64,000 bases of DNA, from the NCBI GenBank assembly GCA_030761205.1, contig JAULJL010000017.1, positions 5,900,001 through 5,964,000 of the forward strand, given 5' to 3'. The translations under genes and the position numbers were made by a program. Below are positions 24,300 through 38,271 of this stretch, in pieces. This DNA is from Fremontodendron californicum (lineage: Eukaryota > Streptophyta > Magnoliopsida > Malvales > Malvaceae). Each line of letters starts with the position of its first letter. The stretch's first letter is position 1. The notes under the pieces were generated by a model that made no database searches, was not told the origin of the DNA, and saw nothing but the letters and a program-made list of their open reading frames with translations.

Positions 24300-25828
24300 A
24301 GAGAGAGAGAGGATGAACGAAGACTGATGAATTTGGAATGTTTATGGGGGCACATAAAAAGGTCACATGGGAGGTGGGGTATGGACTGGAGCCATGCCTC
24401 TAGCTTTGAAAAAATCACATGGAATGATGATTTATTAAAATGGAAGATAGTATATATATATATTTTTTTTTTTTTGGATAAGTGGAAGATAGTATATTAG
24501 TTGAGGGTTAATGAATATATGGACAAACAAATTATGCTGCTCCACTCATGTTGTTTGCACCCCTGCCATTTAGTTTCAGCTGGCATGTACCCGTTAGAAG
24601 GCACATCGATCCGCACAGCTTCTTTTCAGCCTTGGATGCCCTATCTGATGCTGTGCCAGGTATTTTAAAGAAAGTTTCTCAATTTTTTCAGGGCAAGAAG
24701 AATAAGTATGTGCCGCAATTCTTGCCATCAAACACGGAGTATTCATTTTCATATTCCTTTTGCTTTTTTTTTGGTAGAATAAGTCCTTTTATGCTTTTTA
24801 TGAGTTGGTATGTTGTTGAAATTTATAAAATAAACAATTGATGCCAGGAGATGATAATTTGATGCCAACCCAAGATAAGATCAAAGATCAAAGATGCATG
24901 ATGAACATTTTACAAGAAATATAAAAATGATGAAGTTGCCTACCACTTCTTGGCCTAGTTAGTGGCAACGAGAGGGTTTGTGAGACATGTAAACTTGGAT
25001 TCAAACTCAAGTAACCTTTTTTTCATTCTCAACATAAAAAAAATAAATAAAAAAATAGATGATTTATGTCTTGGTTTCGGTGTTGACAAAAAGAGAAAAA
25101 GCAGTGGATACTGGATAGTGGAGGGGCCAAATGCGCGTCACCTTAGCTACAATATCCGTCTCTTTTACCCTTTTGACAGCGGAAGTGGGGCGGTAGAATC
25201 GATGGTTGGCCAGTGAATAACCTAACCTTTCAGCAACAGCATGTTTCTAAATGGCTTCTTTTTCCACTTCCCAGTTTTTTTTTTTTTTCCTTCTTGTTCT
25301 TGCAGGCTCCTTCAGAAAGAAAATATGTGCTTGGATGCAATTAAATATTCCTATACCTGGAAGTTGAAGTGATGGATTCAGGTCTCATAAATGAAGCCAA
25401 CACCATTGCTTAAGCTTACAAGTTGCAGGAAAAAAAAATGCAATCATTCCAAACATTTAAACCCAGATAATGTTTTTTGGTTGCTTTGGCAACCAAAAGG
25501 TATGGCCGTAAGGGGAAAGCTGTGGATGAATCAGGAATAGTTCCAATGCCTGACAGTTTCTGTTTAAATTTTACAGATTGAGGGGAAAAAATATGCATCT
25601 TAGATTTTGATACTAATTACAACTGTTATATCATAGAAAATTCTGTTATATCATAGAAAATTCAATGGGGGTGACAACTGACAATAGTTCAGGCCAACAG
25701 AAGATCGAATAAACACATAAAATGGCAAAAACCTTCTTTATTTAGGCATCAAATTGCACCCTCAAACAGCTGAAAACAATCAGATCGATGACTTATTTGT
25801 AGAAGAGAGCCAAAAGTTCGTCTTGAAT
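24300..25828. other. Upstream region of the phosphatase gene and intergenic DNA
   Basis: The phosphatase leader and promoter should lie within the first few hundred bases (a GA-rich run at 24299-24312 is just before the start). A 21-bp tandem duplication (CTGTTATATCATAGAAAATT) occurs at about 25623-25664. No conserved coding exon is seen. Confidence 0.45.
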
Positions 25829-26098
25829 TCAGTGTACGATATGTTCACGGGAAAACCCATCATCAAAGTTCAGAGAATAGCTATGGAAGTCATAACTGAA
25901 CTGCATGCTGCTTCTTTGCAATCTCAAAGCTTTCCTCCACTGTGACTTGAGCTTCAAAACAAACTGCTTCAACACATATGATTTTGAGCGGCAACAAGAA
26001 GTAGGGATTCTTTGTAGACTGATAAGTTTGACTGAATACCCATCGTTTGCTACTTTCTTTTCCCACTTCAAGAACTGAATTCTCTTCAAGATTTGCAT
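25829..26098 (-). CDS. Small plant-specific protein of unknown function
   Basis: A single-exon frame of 89 codons starting at 26098. The protein is basic, with MQILKRIQFLKWEKK at the start, a Lys/Arg-rich middle (LKLKSQWRKALRLQRSS) and a distinctive C-terminal motif MQFSYDFHSYSLNFDDGF. The YDxxSYSLNFDDG ending is, from memory, a feature of a family of short uncharacterised angiosperm proteins. There is no signal peptide or membrane segment. Function unknown. The alternative is chance, but the conserved-looking ending makes a real gene more likely. Confidence 0.6.
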   Translation of the reverse strand: MQILKRIQFLKWEKKVANDGYSVKLISLQRIPTSCCRSKSYVLKQFVLKLKSQWRKALRLQRSSMQFSYDFHSYSLNFDDGFSREHIVH

Positions 26099-28480
26099 TT
26101 TCAGAATTTTCAGGTTCTAGCTCCTAGGCTAACTTCTCACTTTATATCCACTCAAAGTAGGAGAGCTTGCAAGGCTAAAAGCAACAAGGAACAATAAGAT
26201 ATATAATTTTCAAAGAAAGCATGAATTGAGCCTGTCATGCATCTAATTGACTAATTCCTACCAAAAGACATCACTGTCTAAGATGTTAGATGTCACTTTG
26301 CCATTTGCCTGAAATCAGAATAATTATCACCCAATGTTCTTTCCACTTTGTTTTGCCATCATTCCTAGGTCATTCATTGTCTCAACTTGGAGAAAGAACT
26401 AGTGATGTGATGTCTGAGATGGGCACTTTTTTGGATTGGCTAAGCCTTCCAAAAAGTTGCTAGTGTTTATCATTTGTGATTTCTCTTCTGGTTTACGCCA
26501 TGGTGAACTTTCTGGGAAGCATTTACAAATTAAGAAGAAAAAAAAAAAAGAGACCAAGGTTAGGTTTGCTGTGACTAAAAAGTTTATGCCGTCCATGCCT
26601 AAGTCTGACTCTTCTAGTGCCGAAGGAGGAGAGGAAAAGAGAGAAACAAAGTGACCTAATTATCAAAAGGACTGGTTTCACTTTTTCTGATGAAGGCCCA
26701 CAAAGATGCGAATATATTTTCATGGGGCAGATAACAGATGCTTATAAAAATAAATAGTAACAAAAACAGGCACCACCAATACTGTATGCAACAATAAGTC
26801 TCATCACCATTTCTTAGAACAAAAAGAAACAGAAAAACAACAATAACTTCATCCTAGGGAAATGCAGTGAGCCTAGGGAAATGCAGTGATTTTAAATAGC
26901 AAATTTGGTATTTTACATCTTTTTTTAGTTTTTCTACCTGGAATTTTTTTTTTGGGTGAAATTTCTCTATGGAGAAGTGGACATTGCTTTTATCTGGAAA
27001 ATTTTAGCGTGAATCAATCAAATACATTACCAAATAAGAATTCATCCTTTGTTTCACACATTAAAATGGACCTTTTTACAGCCTTTAATCTCCCATTTCT
27101 ACCATTTCCCTAGAGGAGAAGAGGGGATGAGGATAACTATGTGATCATATCAATTCCAAAACAAGTTCCAATTTTTGGGTGTAGCTTCTTAGAATACCCA
27201 AATCAACCTTTCTCTTTCTGCTTGATCATAACAAAGTGGAACAATTACATTTATGCATTGTGAATTTTTGAAAGACTGTGATTTATCTTGATTGTGTATT
27301 TAAGATCCTGGCTAAGTTCCACATACAGTTAGTGCCAAACATGATGTTTAACAACAAAAATTTAGATCAAAAGTACCTCTCGCTAGAAGTATATACAAAT
27401 GAAATGCCATTTTCAGCAATAGATATAGAAAAGAAAAGGGAACCTTATTGAAGACAAGCACGATAAATTTCAGCTATCAAGCACCACCACATGCGCCATG
27501 TATTATTTGAGAGCCACAAACATGAAAGATGTAGAGACACCAAATTCTCTCAGCAAGTTCACCTGGGAATACATCACACTATCTACTTAGATATTTTATA
27601 CAAATCTTCCTCCATCCTAAAAGTTAAAGTTTCTTCAATTATCCAAAAAGAAAAAAGTTCATCTATTGATATCCAATATACAAACAAAGATTAGAGTGAT
27701 CTATTTCAGTTGGCATAAAGCATAGAATCTCAATAAAGAAGAAACAGAGAGCTAAAAATAAAAATCAGGTAGGTTCCATGTTGTCACTATATGATTAACT
27801 AGGCATTTCATGGAAGGATTGTTTGCATCCAGGATTTCATCTATTTAGCTAACACACCTATGTCAATTGCTGATGTTATACCTATGGCTTTCATCGCATA
27901 AACATGATTCAAGTGTCGGTATGCCATTGGTGTGATCTACATAAACGCAGGCCATCTTATGCCAACAGACAGAAGACAAAGTGCATTCAAGTAGCAAACA
28001 CTAGCCTTGTTTTAATCATAAATCAGTCAATAACTGCTCACGTCAAAGCTATCAGTTATGCAGATTCTAAGCAAAAACTTTAATTACTTATTTTTTAATT
28101 TTCACCCGCAGGATACAAGCAAAGCAATTATTAATTGGGAGATCATTATCCAAAAAATAATAATAATAATTAGGGAGATCATATTTGACAGTGACGGTTA
28201 ACTGACAACAATGACAAAATTCGTATGCGTACCATGTATATGCAGGAAGTAACTTCGATTCTAGGTTTTAGGCTTGTATTTCAACAAAGTAATTTCTCAA
28301 GCTCTTGCTTGAAACAATACCATAAGGCCACTAGCTAACAGCTAAGTTAATCTTGTGGCCTTTGGTATATAGCCATTTTAAGGTTCCTGGCTCAGCAAGG
28401 AATGTAAAATTTACATGCAAGTCGTGGAGTCTGTATAAAAGCATGCATGAGGAATACATGGATATGGAGACCTAATATAC
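26099..28480. other. Non-coding or unresolved stretch
   Basis: No convincing exon is seen on either strand. A 20-bp tandem duplication (CCTAGGGAAATGCAGTGA) lies at about 26854-26890. If the locus at 28.5-33.0 kb continues downstream, its last exons would be here, but none could be recognised. Confidence 0.4.
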
Positions 28481-28900
28481 TCACAGTCTTTATGCTCATT
28501 CCTGTCTTGAATACAACTGCAGCATCTACAAGACAATATATATAGGAATTGAGATGTAAATGCTGTCATGGAAGGATCAAAAGATTCAAAACAATGAGAC
28601 ATTATAATGAAGAATTAAATTTGATTTACAAACATCAAACCTCATCGTAGAAGCCTTTCCTTTGAACTGAGTCTATTTCACTCAAGTAAAGTCTAAATAA
28701 GGTTGACCTGCAATACCAGTTACAACCATCTTGAATCATGGAGCAGGCAAACTACAAGCACTCTTAGTAATGTCCACTGGTCAGTATAAATATTAAAATC
28801 CAATGGAAATTGACCCCTTCCATTGTTAATGTGGAGACATTCAATGATCATCAATTTACTTAATACTGATAAGAGTTCCTAAATCCTATTATCTGATTTC

Positions 28901-29080
28901 CTATGTTACTCGGACTTGGGTGTGAGTGTCGGACACGGGTATGTTCAATTTTTTCTAACATTTCCATATATTTGGAGGGTTCTTGGAGGATCATATCCCC
29001 ATACCCATGTCTAGATATACGTCGGACACAGATGTCGGACACGGGTCCTTCAAGAACAATGAAGAGCCGGAGCAACATAG
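28901..29080 (+). mobile_element. hAT-type MITE, best-preserved copy
   Basis: A 180-bp element starting CTATGTTACTCGGACTTGGG and ending GAGCCGGAGCAACATAG, with inverted ends of about 17 bp. It is flanked by an exact 8-bp duplication CTGATTTC (28893-28900 and 29081-29088). An 8-bp duplication with short inverted ends fits the hAT superfamily. No coding capacity. It lies between the exon-like blocks at 29394-29294 and 28707-28641. Confidence 0.92.
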
Positions 29081-31167
29081 CTGATTTCTGCCGTTAATTT
29101 TGTTGGGTAGGTATATACAATAGGCATTATGTTTAAATTAATATTAAATTTGTGCAATCTCCTAAATTTTAAACAAGCATAAAAGAAGAAGTGTTATCAT
29201 TCACAATCTGACATATATGGAATGTCCTAATTATCTGTTCCAACAAAGTGAGCTGATTCAAATTATCCAAAGCCACAGAGAGATTAATAGTACCAGAATG
29301 GAAGTGAAACTGCTGCCAGAGCAGGAGATGATTTCCACAACAGATGAATTTGACCACCCAATAGTCCCATCAGATAATCAAGAATACCACCTTCCTAATT
29401 TAGACAACCAAAATAAACTATAAGTAGTGATGCAAATTAGAAGATTAAAAGCAAGAAAAGGACGAATTTGGAGCTATAGTCCAGTATAACAACATTCACA
29501 TGAAACTTCACAAATAGACAAAATATACAATAACTTGCAGAACAAATTTGCACTACAATAGAAGATGTAAAGTGCAGTACTTATGTTTCAGGGGCAAAAT
29601 TACATATATTACACAAATTGCATAGCATCTTCAAAATGGTTACTAAAGATGTCCAATTTTTTGACAGAAATAGAACTACAAAGATTTGATCCTTCTCAGA
29701 ACAATGGTTTTTATGCTATAGATAAGGAGTAAAGATAAAAGCTAACTACGAGAATGAGGCTAATAGGTCCCTTTCTGCTTTTCAGCATCAATCAAACAAA
29801 TCTTTTCCAAATGTTTTTAGTGCATCTGTCCAGTGATGATTGGTTCCTGGTTAAAGGAGGAAAGAAGGAAGCAGTAAAAATGGCAGGATAGTGAGGTGAC
29901 TTTGAATAAGAAAACAGGTATGAAAAAATGCAGTTAAACTATACATAAAGCTTAGGATCTATATTCTACCCAAGAATTTAGAGTCAGGACCATTATAATG
30001 AAAATCAAGGGTTTTAAGAACTCTGGCCATATTGAAGGTCTGTCTATTCAGATTCTGAGACCAGCAAAGCTGCAGGCACAGAACCAATGACTTCTGCAGT
30101 ATCAGGGGCTTAATCATAGAACTGTGGGCTGTAAATCGTCCATCTCCTTATAATACAATGATAGAAGTGTAAAAACCACCTTTACTATTATAACAAAAAG
30201 CCCTAAAAAAAGCCCTAGAATAACAAAGAAAGCTGACATAACCAATGCTAAAATAAGATCAAACCCCAATTAAGCTCCTCCAATACATGCACATATATAT
30301 AAATACATACATACAAACATGCATGCACAGATAAATACATAGCGCACACACAAGTAAACGGTTGTACTACAAGAAAACAGGCATACGCAACATTCACTGA
30401 TCTCTACAATTCGTCCTTAAAAGATACCTTTGATTTTATTATTTCCTCTGTTTGTTGACAACTTTGAGATATTCCAAAGACTAAGTTAGCAAGTACATGA
30501 TATTGCTTTGAGATGGTAACAGAATCATAAGATACTGATGTCAAGTGTTCAATTACGCAGTTCCATCTGCTTGCAATGCATCCCAGTAACAATAGCTCCT
30601 GTTTCAAGAGATAAGGAGGGGGGAAACAAGGATTTATAAGTAAAATTATAGCTTAAAAAGAAAAATAAATACCTCCAGACAGAGACTCACATAAGATAAC
30701 ATATATAACTTGAACAGACACCACATCTACCACCACCCCACCAGTATATGAGCAAAACCAATCTTGGCTAAGCAAGATATAAGTGGTCACACTAAGATCT
30801 AAGTGCAATTAATTGATCACAACCAGTTGATACCAAAAATGAAAACTGAAACTATGCTCTTGTAAACAAGAACAAACTTTCTGCTGCAATCAAGTTGCAG
30901 ATGCACGATGGAGTTTAATGCTTGCTGTGGCTAAATTTGTCTCAAACTGATTGACAACTTTAAAACTAGACTGTCTTTTTCCCAACAATTAAAACAAGCT
31001 TTCAAGTCCCATTACTTCCAATATAACTGCAGCGATACAGCATCTATCATAAAAATCAAACAGTAAAAGGAAGAAACAAAATATGCTTTTTTTATCCTGA
31101 TAAATCATAAATAAGAATACCTTGAAATGTAAATCACTCCTTCAAAGTCCAAATAAACAAAAAGCAA

Positions 31168-31219
31168 TTGCAAAGCATAGCATAGCATAGCATAGCATAG
31201 CATAGCATAGCATAGCATA
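31168..31219. repeat. (CATAG)n pentanucleotide microsatellite
   Basis: About ten consecutive CATAG units with no interruption, in an apparent intron of the degenerate locus. Perfect arrays of this unit length are often polymorphic. Confidence 0.95.
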
Positions 31220-33414
31220 TCTAGAGGTATATAACACTAAATCAGTGTCTTTCTACCAAAATTTCATACTTCTCCAGCCTTCAAATCTAGCATAGCTACC
31301 ACTTGCAATATGTAGATGGACACAATGACATGACGGCTAAAAACATAGGGCAAGCATAAGAGCAAGAACTAGACAAGTATAGACATGAACAGCCATGTGA
31401 CACTCACTGCTAGGATACACATCAACCATGGTAAAGCAAGCTTACATCACTATCATTTATATCAAGTAGAACAAACTTACAATTGCCTCATGTAAATCAT
31501 TGTTGCTACTTTTTTCAGAAATGTTCAGCTGCCCAAACACTTTCTACCATTGTGCCTTAGTGCCTGAAAATATTAAACTGGCACCAGAAACCAATCTAAT
31601 AGTTCGCTTATCGAGAAAATATGACAAAGCCCTTGATTTCCAACGGTTCCATGTGACAACATCAACTAATGCATCTGCACTTCTAGGTACAAAAACAAAG
31701 TATATTGGCTCAGACCTTTAAGAAAATTGATACAGAGTAAGCAATTGATCTGTTGAGTGTATCTCGCAGATTGCAATTACCACATCAGAATATTGTTAGT
31801 TGAAATATTAACAAGGGAGATCCATGAGTTTCAAAGAGAACAAAAGATAGCCTTATAGAGAGAGCTGGGTGGTGATGTAAAGAAAATAAACAGATTCCAT
31901 CTCCTTTTAAGAACTAAGCATTCACTAATATATTCATATTTCTGAGCTAACATGATTTTCTACATGGAATTACTAGCAATAAATATCTGTACTTACCGCA
32001 CTAAAGCTGGAACAGTTTCATGATTCATTTGTTCCCTAAATAAGCTACACTCAGAGTCATTACAGCTGCTATGTCTTACAGCATTAGAAAGAATATCCAC
32101 TTCTTCCTCAATAACTGATATGCATGACACGGAAGATTGCCTCCTAAAGAGTTCCTGAACAGCAAGTTTAGTAAAATTATCACTGCCAGACTTTTCAGTT
32201 TCCACGGTTGGAGTTACATCTGGAGATGATGTAATCGCATCCCTCATACAAATTATATTTTGCAGTGTCAAATTATTCAAATATGCATTGAGACAGTCAT
32301 GTTCTCTCTCTGAAAGGTCATCAAGATCCATCTCGACGATTGCTGTAAAAACAGCTCTTAGATGCGAATCCCTCAATGGTAAATTATGGGCAAATGTTCC
32401 GATAAAAAACCTCTTGCCCTTCTAAGAGTAGCAGATGACAAATGTGCAAGACCCTGCCACCATTAAAGAAAAAACGATACTAATAACAATACAATCTCAT
32501 TGAATTTCAATTATTATGTAAAAAAGCAAGATATATAAAGACCAGAACCTGAGGAAAAGAAGGATGAGATGTCATTTCAAATAGAGCTGCATCAAGCTCC
32601 TCTATAGACTCTTGGTAAACATCCAAGCTGCTTAAACGCCTAAAAACCTAAACAATATGGTAAAAAAAAATTCAATTAATATAATTTGCATTGCCCCAAT
32701 TAAGAAATGAAAATATTTTTTTTTTCATTTTTTTTTCGGAAAGATCTCAAATTTCTTGAACAACCACTATCTTACATAAAATAGAACCAGCCAATCAATG
32801 AATTTGTAGAGAAGAGAGAAAGAGGCTACAGACTACTGACATTTTCAAAGAAGAGAGCCCATTGAAAGGCTCGCTTGATGTTATCGGGATCCCAGTGGGC
32901 GAGAAGACCAGATGATTGATACTCAGATGCTAAAATCAGGATATCAACAAACCCTTTTATCAGTTTCATCATTTCTGCCAACGATATGTCTGGATTGTTC
33001 CATCCCAGTCTCTTTTTCTTCCTTAATTTATGTTTTCAACGACACCGATTTAGAAATGAGACACCAGATTGGGAAGAGGTTTGAAGCCAAGCAGGGTTTG
33101 GGTCGCAACTGATTAGTGTTTAAGGAGCGAATGATAGGGGTGTAGACTCTTGAGAGAAGATCGCTACGTTTTTAGATGGGGCTTTTCAGTTTTCCCGCCC
33201 CAGCTTATAGTCTCAAAAGATTAAAGAAAGCCTAAAAATTAGAAAGAAAATGAAACTAGTTTGACTTACGGGGCCAAAATCCAAATGCTTGGTAGTTTTA
33301 CTTCAAGTTTTTACCTTAATATAAGTTGATAATAACGGATTTTTAATTTGTTTACATTGGGATCGCAATCTATATGTACAATGTACTTGATATAACCGGT
33401 CGGGTCTTTGTCGC

Positions 33415-34560
33415 ATGGGTCGGGTCTTACGTTTCTCTGCTTCATTGCGTATTCTTTCCACAAATGCCGCCTGTGAATCTACTCCTAACTTCACCTTAGA
33501 ATTCACCGATCTCTGCTCCAAAGGACTCAGAAAACAAGCCTTTGCTAGGTTCCATACTCAAATATGGCCAGACCAACCTCTGTTTTCCCACCGGATCCAA
33601 TCTTGCATACCCCAAAACTCATCTTCTCTTGGAAAACAGCTTTATTCTTTAGTCATCACATTTGTGTCTTCAAAAGACAGGTTTATATCAAGTCACTTAC
33701 TAAACATGTACTCCAAATTCGGAAACTTACAGGCTGCTGTTTCCTTGTATAATGTTATGTTTTTGAAGAATATTATGTTTTGTAACATTTTCATGGATGG
33801 ACATTTGCATGTTGGTGACCTGGAAAGTGCGAGAAAGTCGTTTGATGAAATGCCTGAGAGAAATGTCGCCACGTGAAATGAGATGGTTGCTGGTTTTATC
33901 CGGTTCGAGTTTAATGAGGGACTTTGGTTGTTTAGAGAAATGCATGTTTCGGGGTTTACGCCGGATGACTTCACTCTTTCTACAGTTTCTAGTGTTCTTA
34001 GAGGGTGTGCCGGTTTGGAAGCTTCTTTTTTTTTTTTGTTGGGAAGCAAGTTCATTGTTGAGTGATGAAATGCGGATTTGAGCTTCATTTGGTTGTTGCG
34101 AGATCTTTGGCTCATATGTATATGAAGTGGGAAGTTTAGGGGAACCGGAAAGGGTGGCTACTCTTTATAATATGATGAAAATGGCTGGTTTTAGACCTGA
34201 TATGGATTACATTTGTTACCGTGCTTAGTTCATGTTCAGAGTTGGCAACATTAGGACAATGTCAGCAGATTCATGCTGATGTAATTAAAACTGGTGCAAG
34301 TTCAGTTATTGGTGTGATAAGTACATTAATTAGCATGTATTCAAGGTGTGGTTGCTTGGAAGATTCCATTGAAGTTTTCTTGGAATGTGAAGAAGCAGAT
34401 CTTTGTGTCATAATTAAATCTCGATGATTGCTGCATATGGGTTTCATGGAGGAGTGGAAGCTGTTGAGTTGTTTGAGCAGATGGACCAAGAAAAATTGGA
34501 GCCAAATGATATGATACTTTCTTGAGCTTGCTTTATGCTTGCAGTTACTGTGGGCTTAAA
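33415..34560 (+). pseudogene. Broken pentatricopeptide repeat (PPR) protein gene
   Basis: The first frame (33415-33876) encodes PPR-type repeats, with SSHLLNMYSKFGNLQAA and GDLESARKSFDEMPERNV. It then meets TGA exactly where the family has the Trp of NVATWNEM. The same frame resumes (NEMVAGFIRFEFNEGLWLF, then FTPDDFTLSTVSSVLRGCA), and later parts fall in other frames: LATLGQCQQIHADVIKTG near 34240, and YGFHGGVEAVELFEQM near 34435. There is thus a nonsense codon plus several frameshifts, and the DYW/E C-terminal region is missing. Intact homologues are PLS-class organellar RNA-processing factors. It is divergently arranged with the degenerate locus at 28.5-33.0 kb, about 440 bp apart. Confidence 0.85.
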
Positions 34561-34759
34561 GATAAAGGATTCGAGTTCTTTATCTATGCTAAAACAGTTG
34601 TAATACCATAAAAGAAATTATAAAATAAGTTTTAGACAACTAGATATACGAAATTAAGTTGCAAGTTTACTATTGTTTAATCAAAACCTCTCGAAACATG
34701 TTATAAGGAATAGAAAGATAAAACTACAATCACAAAAAAAAAAAACCATGAAAAATCTT

Positions 34760-35988
<1,229 letters not shown>

Positions 35989-36064
35989 TTTTGATCGGCT
36001 CTGCTCCTCCGTTTGTCTAAGCCACTTTTCTTGAGCGATGGTTGCTTCTTTATATACGCTGGCC

Positions 36065-36072
36065 TAGGGTTT
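36065..36072 (-). promoter_or_regulatory. Telo-box upstream of RPL23
   Basis: The plus strand reads GGCCTAGGGTTTT, so the gene strand carries AAACCCTA adjoining GGCC. The telo-box is a known promoter or leader element of plant ribosomal protein genes, and its position 77 bp before the ATG is usual. Confidence 0.7.
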
Positions 36073-36079
36073 TATTTGA

Positions 36080-38271
36080 GAATTTTGGACCGTTTGGCTA
36101 CACTACCCCTATAATTACCTATCCTGGTTTTCACTTTTCTTAAACAAAAACGCAGCGTTTTATCTAAAGCAACTAAGAAGGATACCATTTCACCAATTTA
36201 TCCCTTCCTTCTTTCTCTAAAAAGATAATGAGTAAATTTAAAAAATACGTTGTCAATAATTAAATTATTGTTAATTGGTATAAAAATTATTTGTAGAAGA
36301 AAAATGAATAATTAAAAATTATTATAAAAGATATTGTAAAAATAAAATTATCCTTAATTGAAAAATAAATTTTTTCTTTCTCCTCCAATAAGAAAATATT
36401 ATTTTTAAAATTTTTAATTAAAAATAAATTTAAAAAATAAAATATTTATATATTTATTTTTTTAAAATTTAAAAAATAAAGAAAAAATAATGTTATTTTT
36501 TAAAAAAAATTAATTAAAAAAGTAAATAAAAATTTTAAAATTTTAAAAAATTATTTTTTAAAATTAAAAAATAAAATATTTTCAAAAAACTTTATTTTTT
36601 AATTAAAAAATAAATTTAAAAAAAAAAGAAAAAAAAGATTTTTTTATCAAAGAAAATTTTGTCTTAACAATTTTCTTCTTAATAATTTTTATTTTTTATT
36701 TCTCTTTTTCAAATAATTTTTACTTATTACATCATTTAACAATAATTTAATTATTGACGTATCTTTTTCAAATTTCTCCATCACTACCCTTTTTTTTTTT
36801 AATTATAACCGGTTAACTCTTTTACTCAGTTCACTAAACTATTACTTAAGTAAATTATTTTAGAGTATTGGGTTTCGTCCTAACCTCACTGCATGTGATA
36901 AACTGATAATTGATTTGGTGCTGAAATCGATTTTGTTTTGTTATTAAACTATTCATGTAATTAACTTCAATTAAATTTTTGTGAACCGATAATTTAATAT
37001 TAAATCGATGAATTAAATGAATTTTTATTGAACGAGGTGATTTGATTTATATTAGTAAGAACATTCTTAAAATCATGATTAAATTAGTTTTTTAATAAAA
37101 TATACGGATTGTTATGCCATTTATTAAAATAATATATTTTAAATAATTTTTAATAACTACTTTTTTTTTTAAGTTAAAAATAAAGTATAAACTTAAAATT
37201 ACAAAGTAAAAAAAAAAAAGTAAAAAGTTTTTGAGTTATTTGTATAGTAAAAGTTTGAATTTAATTTTGTAAGTTAAACTTATTTTATATATTTTTAATT
37301 ATATGATAATTTTTTACTTATATTATGCTATAAGTTTTAATTTTAAGTATAAAAATTATATAAAATATAATTTATTTTATACACATAATTAATTAATTTC
37401 TTAAAATATTTATATTGATCCAATTAGTTCAGCAATTGAACCATTAACCCTATGATCCGATAATTTGAACGATTTATTAGTTGGTCCGGCTTTAATAACT
37501 ATGATATGAATATTATATAAAATAAAAACACATATGTCAAGTAGACTCAAAAACCTTATATCTATTTAAGATGGAAAATACTAATAAGTTATAAATTCTT
37601 TTACCAAATAGATTCAATATATATATCCAACGTACGTGTATAAGATAAAAAAAAAAAATACTAATAAGTTCAAAATTTTTTATTAAGTAGACTCAAAATC
37701 GTTTTATCTGTTAATTGATTTTAATATTTAATTCTTAAGAAAAAAATCTATCTATTATTAATTATTAGAATTGAAAAGTAAATTATTCATGTGTTATATA
37801 GAAGAAAAAAAAAAACTGATTAAAAAAACTTTGTAAGAGAAAGAAGAAAACAAACCAGGATTTATAAATAGAATTGGTATAAGATTTTAAATGATTAGAA
37901 GCAACAAAGAACGTAAACCCTAAAGGGCTTTATTTTCAGGTTACCATATATATATTTTTTAAGATTATGTTGATAATAATTAAAATCTTTTCATCTAAGG
38001 TAATTTGGGCTTTTTATTCGAGAAGAATTTTTTCTTGTCAAAGTATTAACCGATTGTGCAGGTGATAGGTAAGAGGGATAAAAATGTGTAGGTATTTTGA
38101 TGTCTGTCATTCTCTATGGAAATGACGGACTGTGAGCTAAGTGGGATTCTTAAAAAAATAAGAAAAAAAATACAGTTAACAGAACCAAAAAAAAAAAAGA
38201 ACAGAGCAATGCATTGCATTTCACTCCCCAGCTCTCACCTCCTGGCAGTATGTTTTGCAAGTAAGCTTCTA
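36080..38271. other. AT-rich intergenic DNA, no gene seen
   Basis: After the RPL23 promoter the sequence becomes extremely AT-rich, with long A and T runs (36200-36760) and short degenerate repeats (AATTAAAAAATAAATTTAAA-like). No conserved exon is visible on either strand. Confidence 0.6.

Larger units (their letters stand above)
28480..32972 (-). pseudogene. Degenerate multi-exon locus, possibly FLIP/MEICA1-like
   Basis: Exon-like blocks with splice signals, in transcript order: 32972-32841 (starts MMKLIKGFVDILILASEY), 32647-32549, 32453-31997, 31563-31481, 30598-30428, 30093-29970, 29846 to about 29770, 29394-29294, 28707-28641, and about 28525-28483. Peptides such as DNIKRAFQWALFFENV, LPLRDSHLRAVFTAIVEM and GQIHLLWKSSPALAAV look like a long helical plant protein. 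They remind me of the FIGL1-interacting meiotic factor FLIP (MEICA1), but I cannot confirm this without a search. Lesions: a T6 run at 32404-32409 shifts the frame, and one more T would restore it; an in-frame TAG at about 31544; a phase mismatch between exons 3 and 4; and frame breaks near 29790. Several exons remain open and in phase. It is either a decaying gene or a badly called one. Confidence 0.5.

Noticed and set aside
24548..24841. 97-codon plus-strand frame near the phosphatase promoter
   Set aside because: Its composition drifts into T-rich low complexity and no motif is recognisable.
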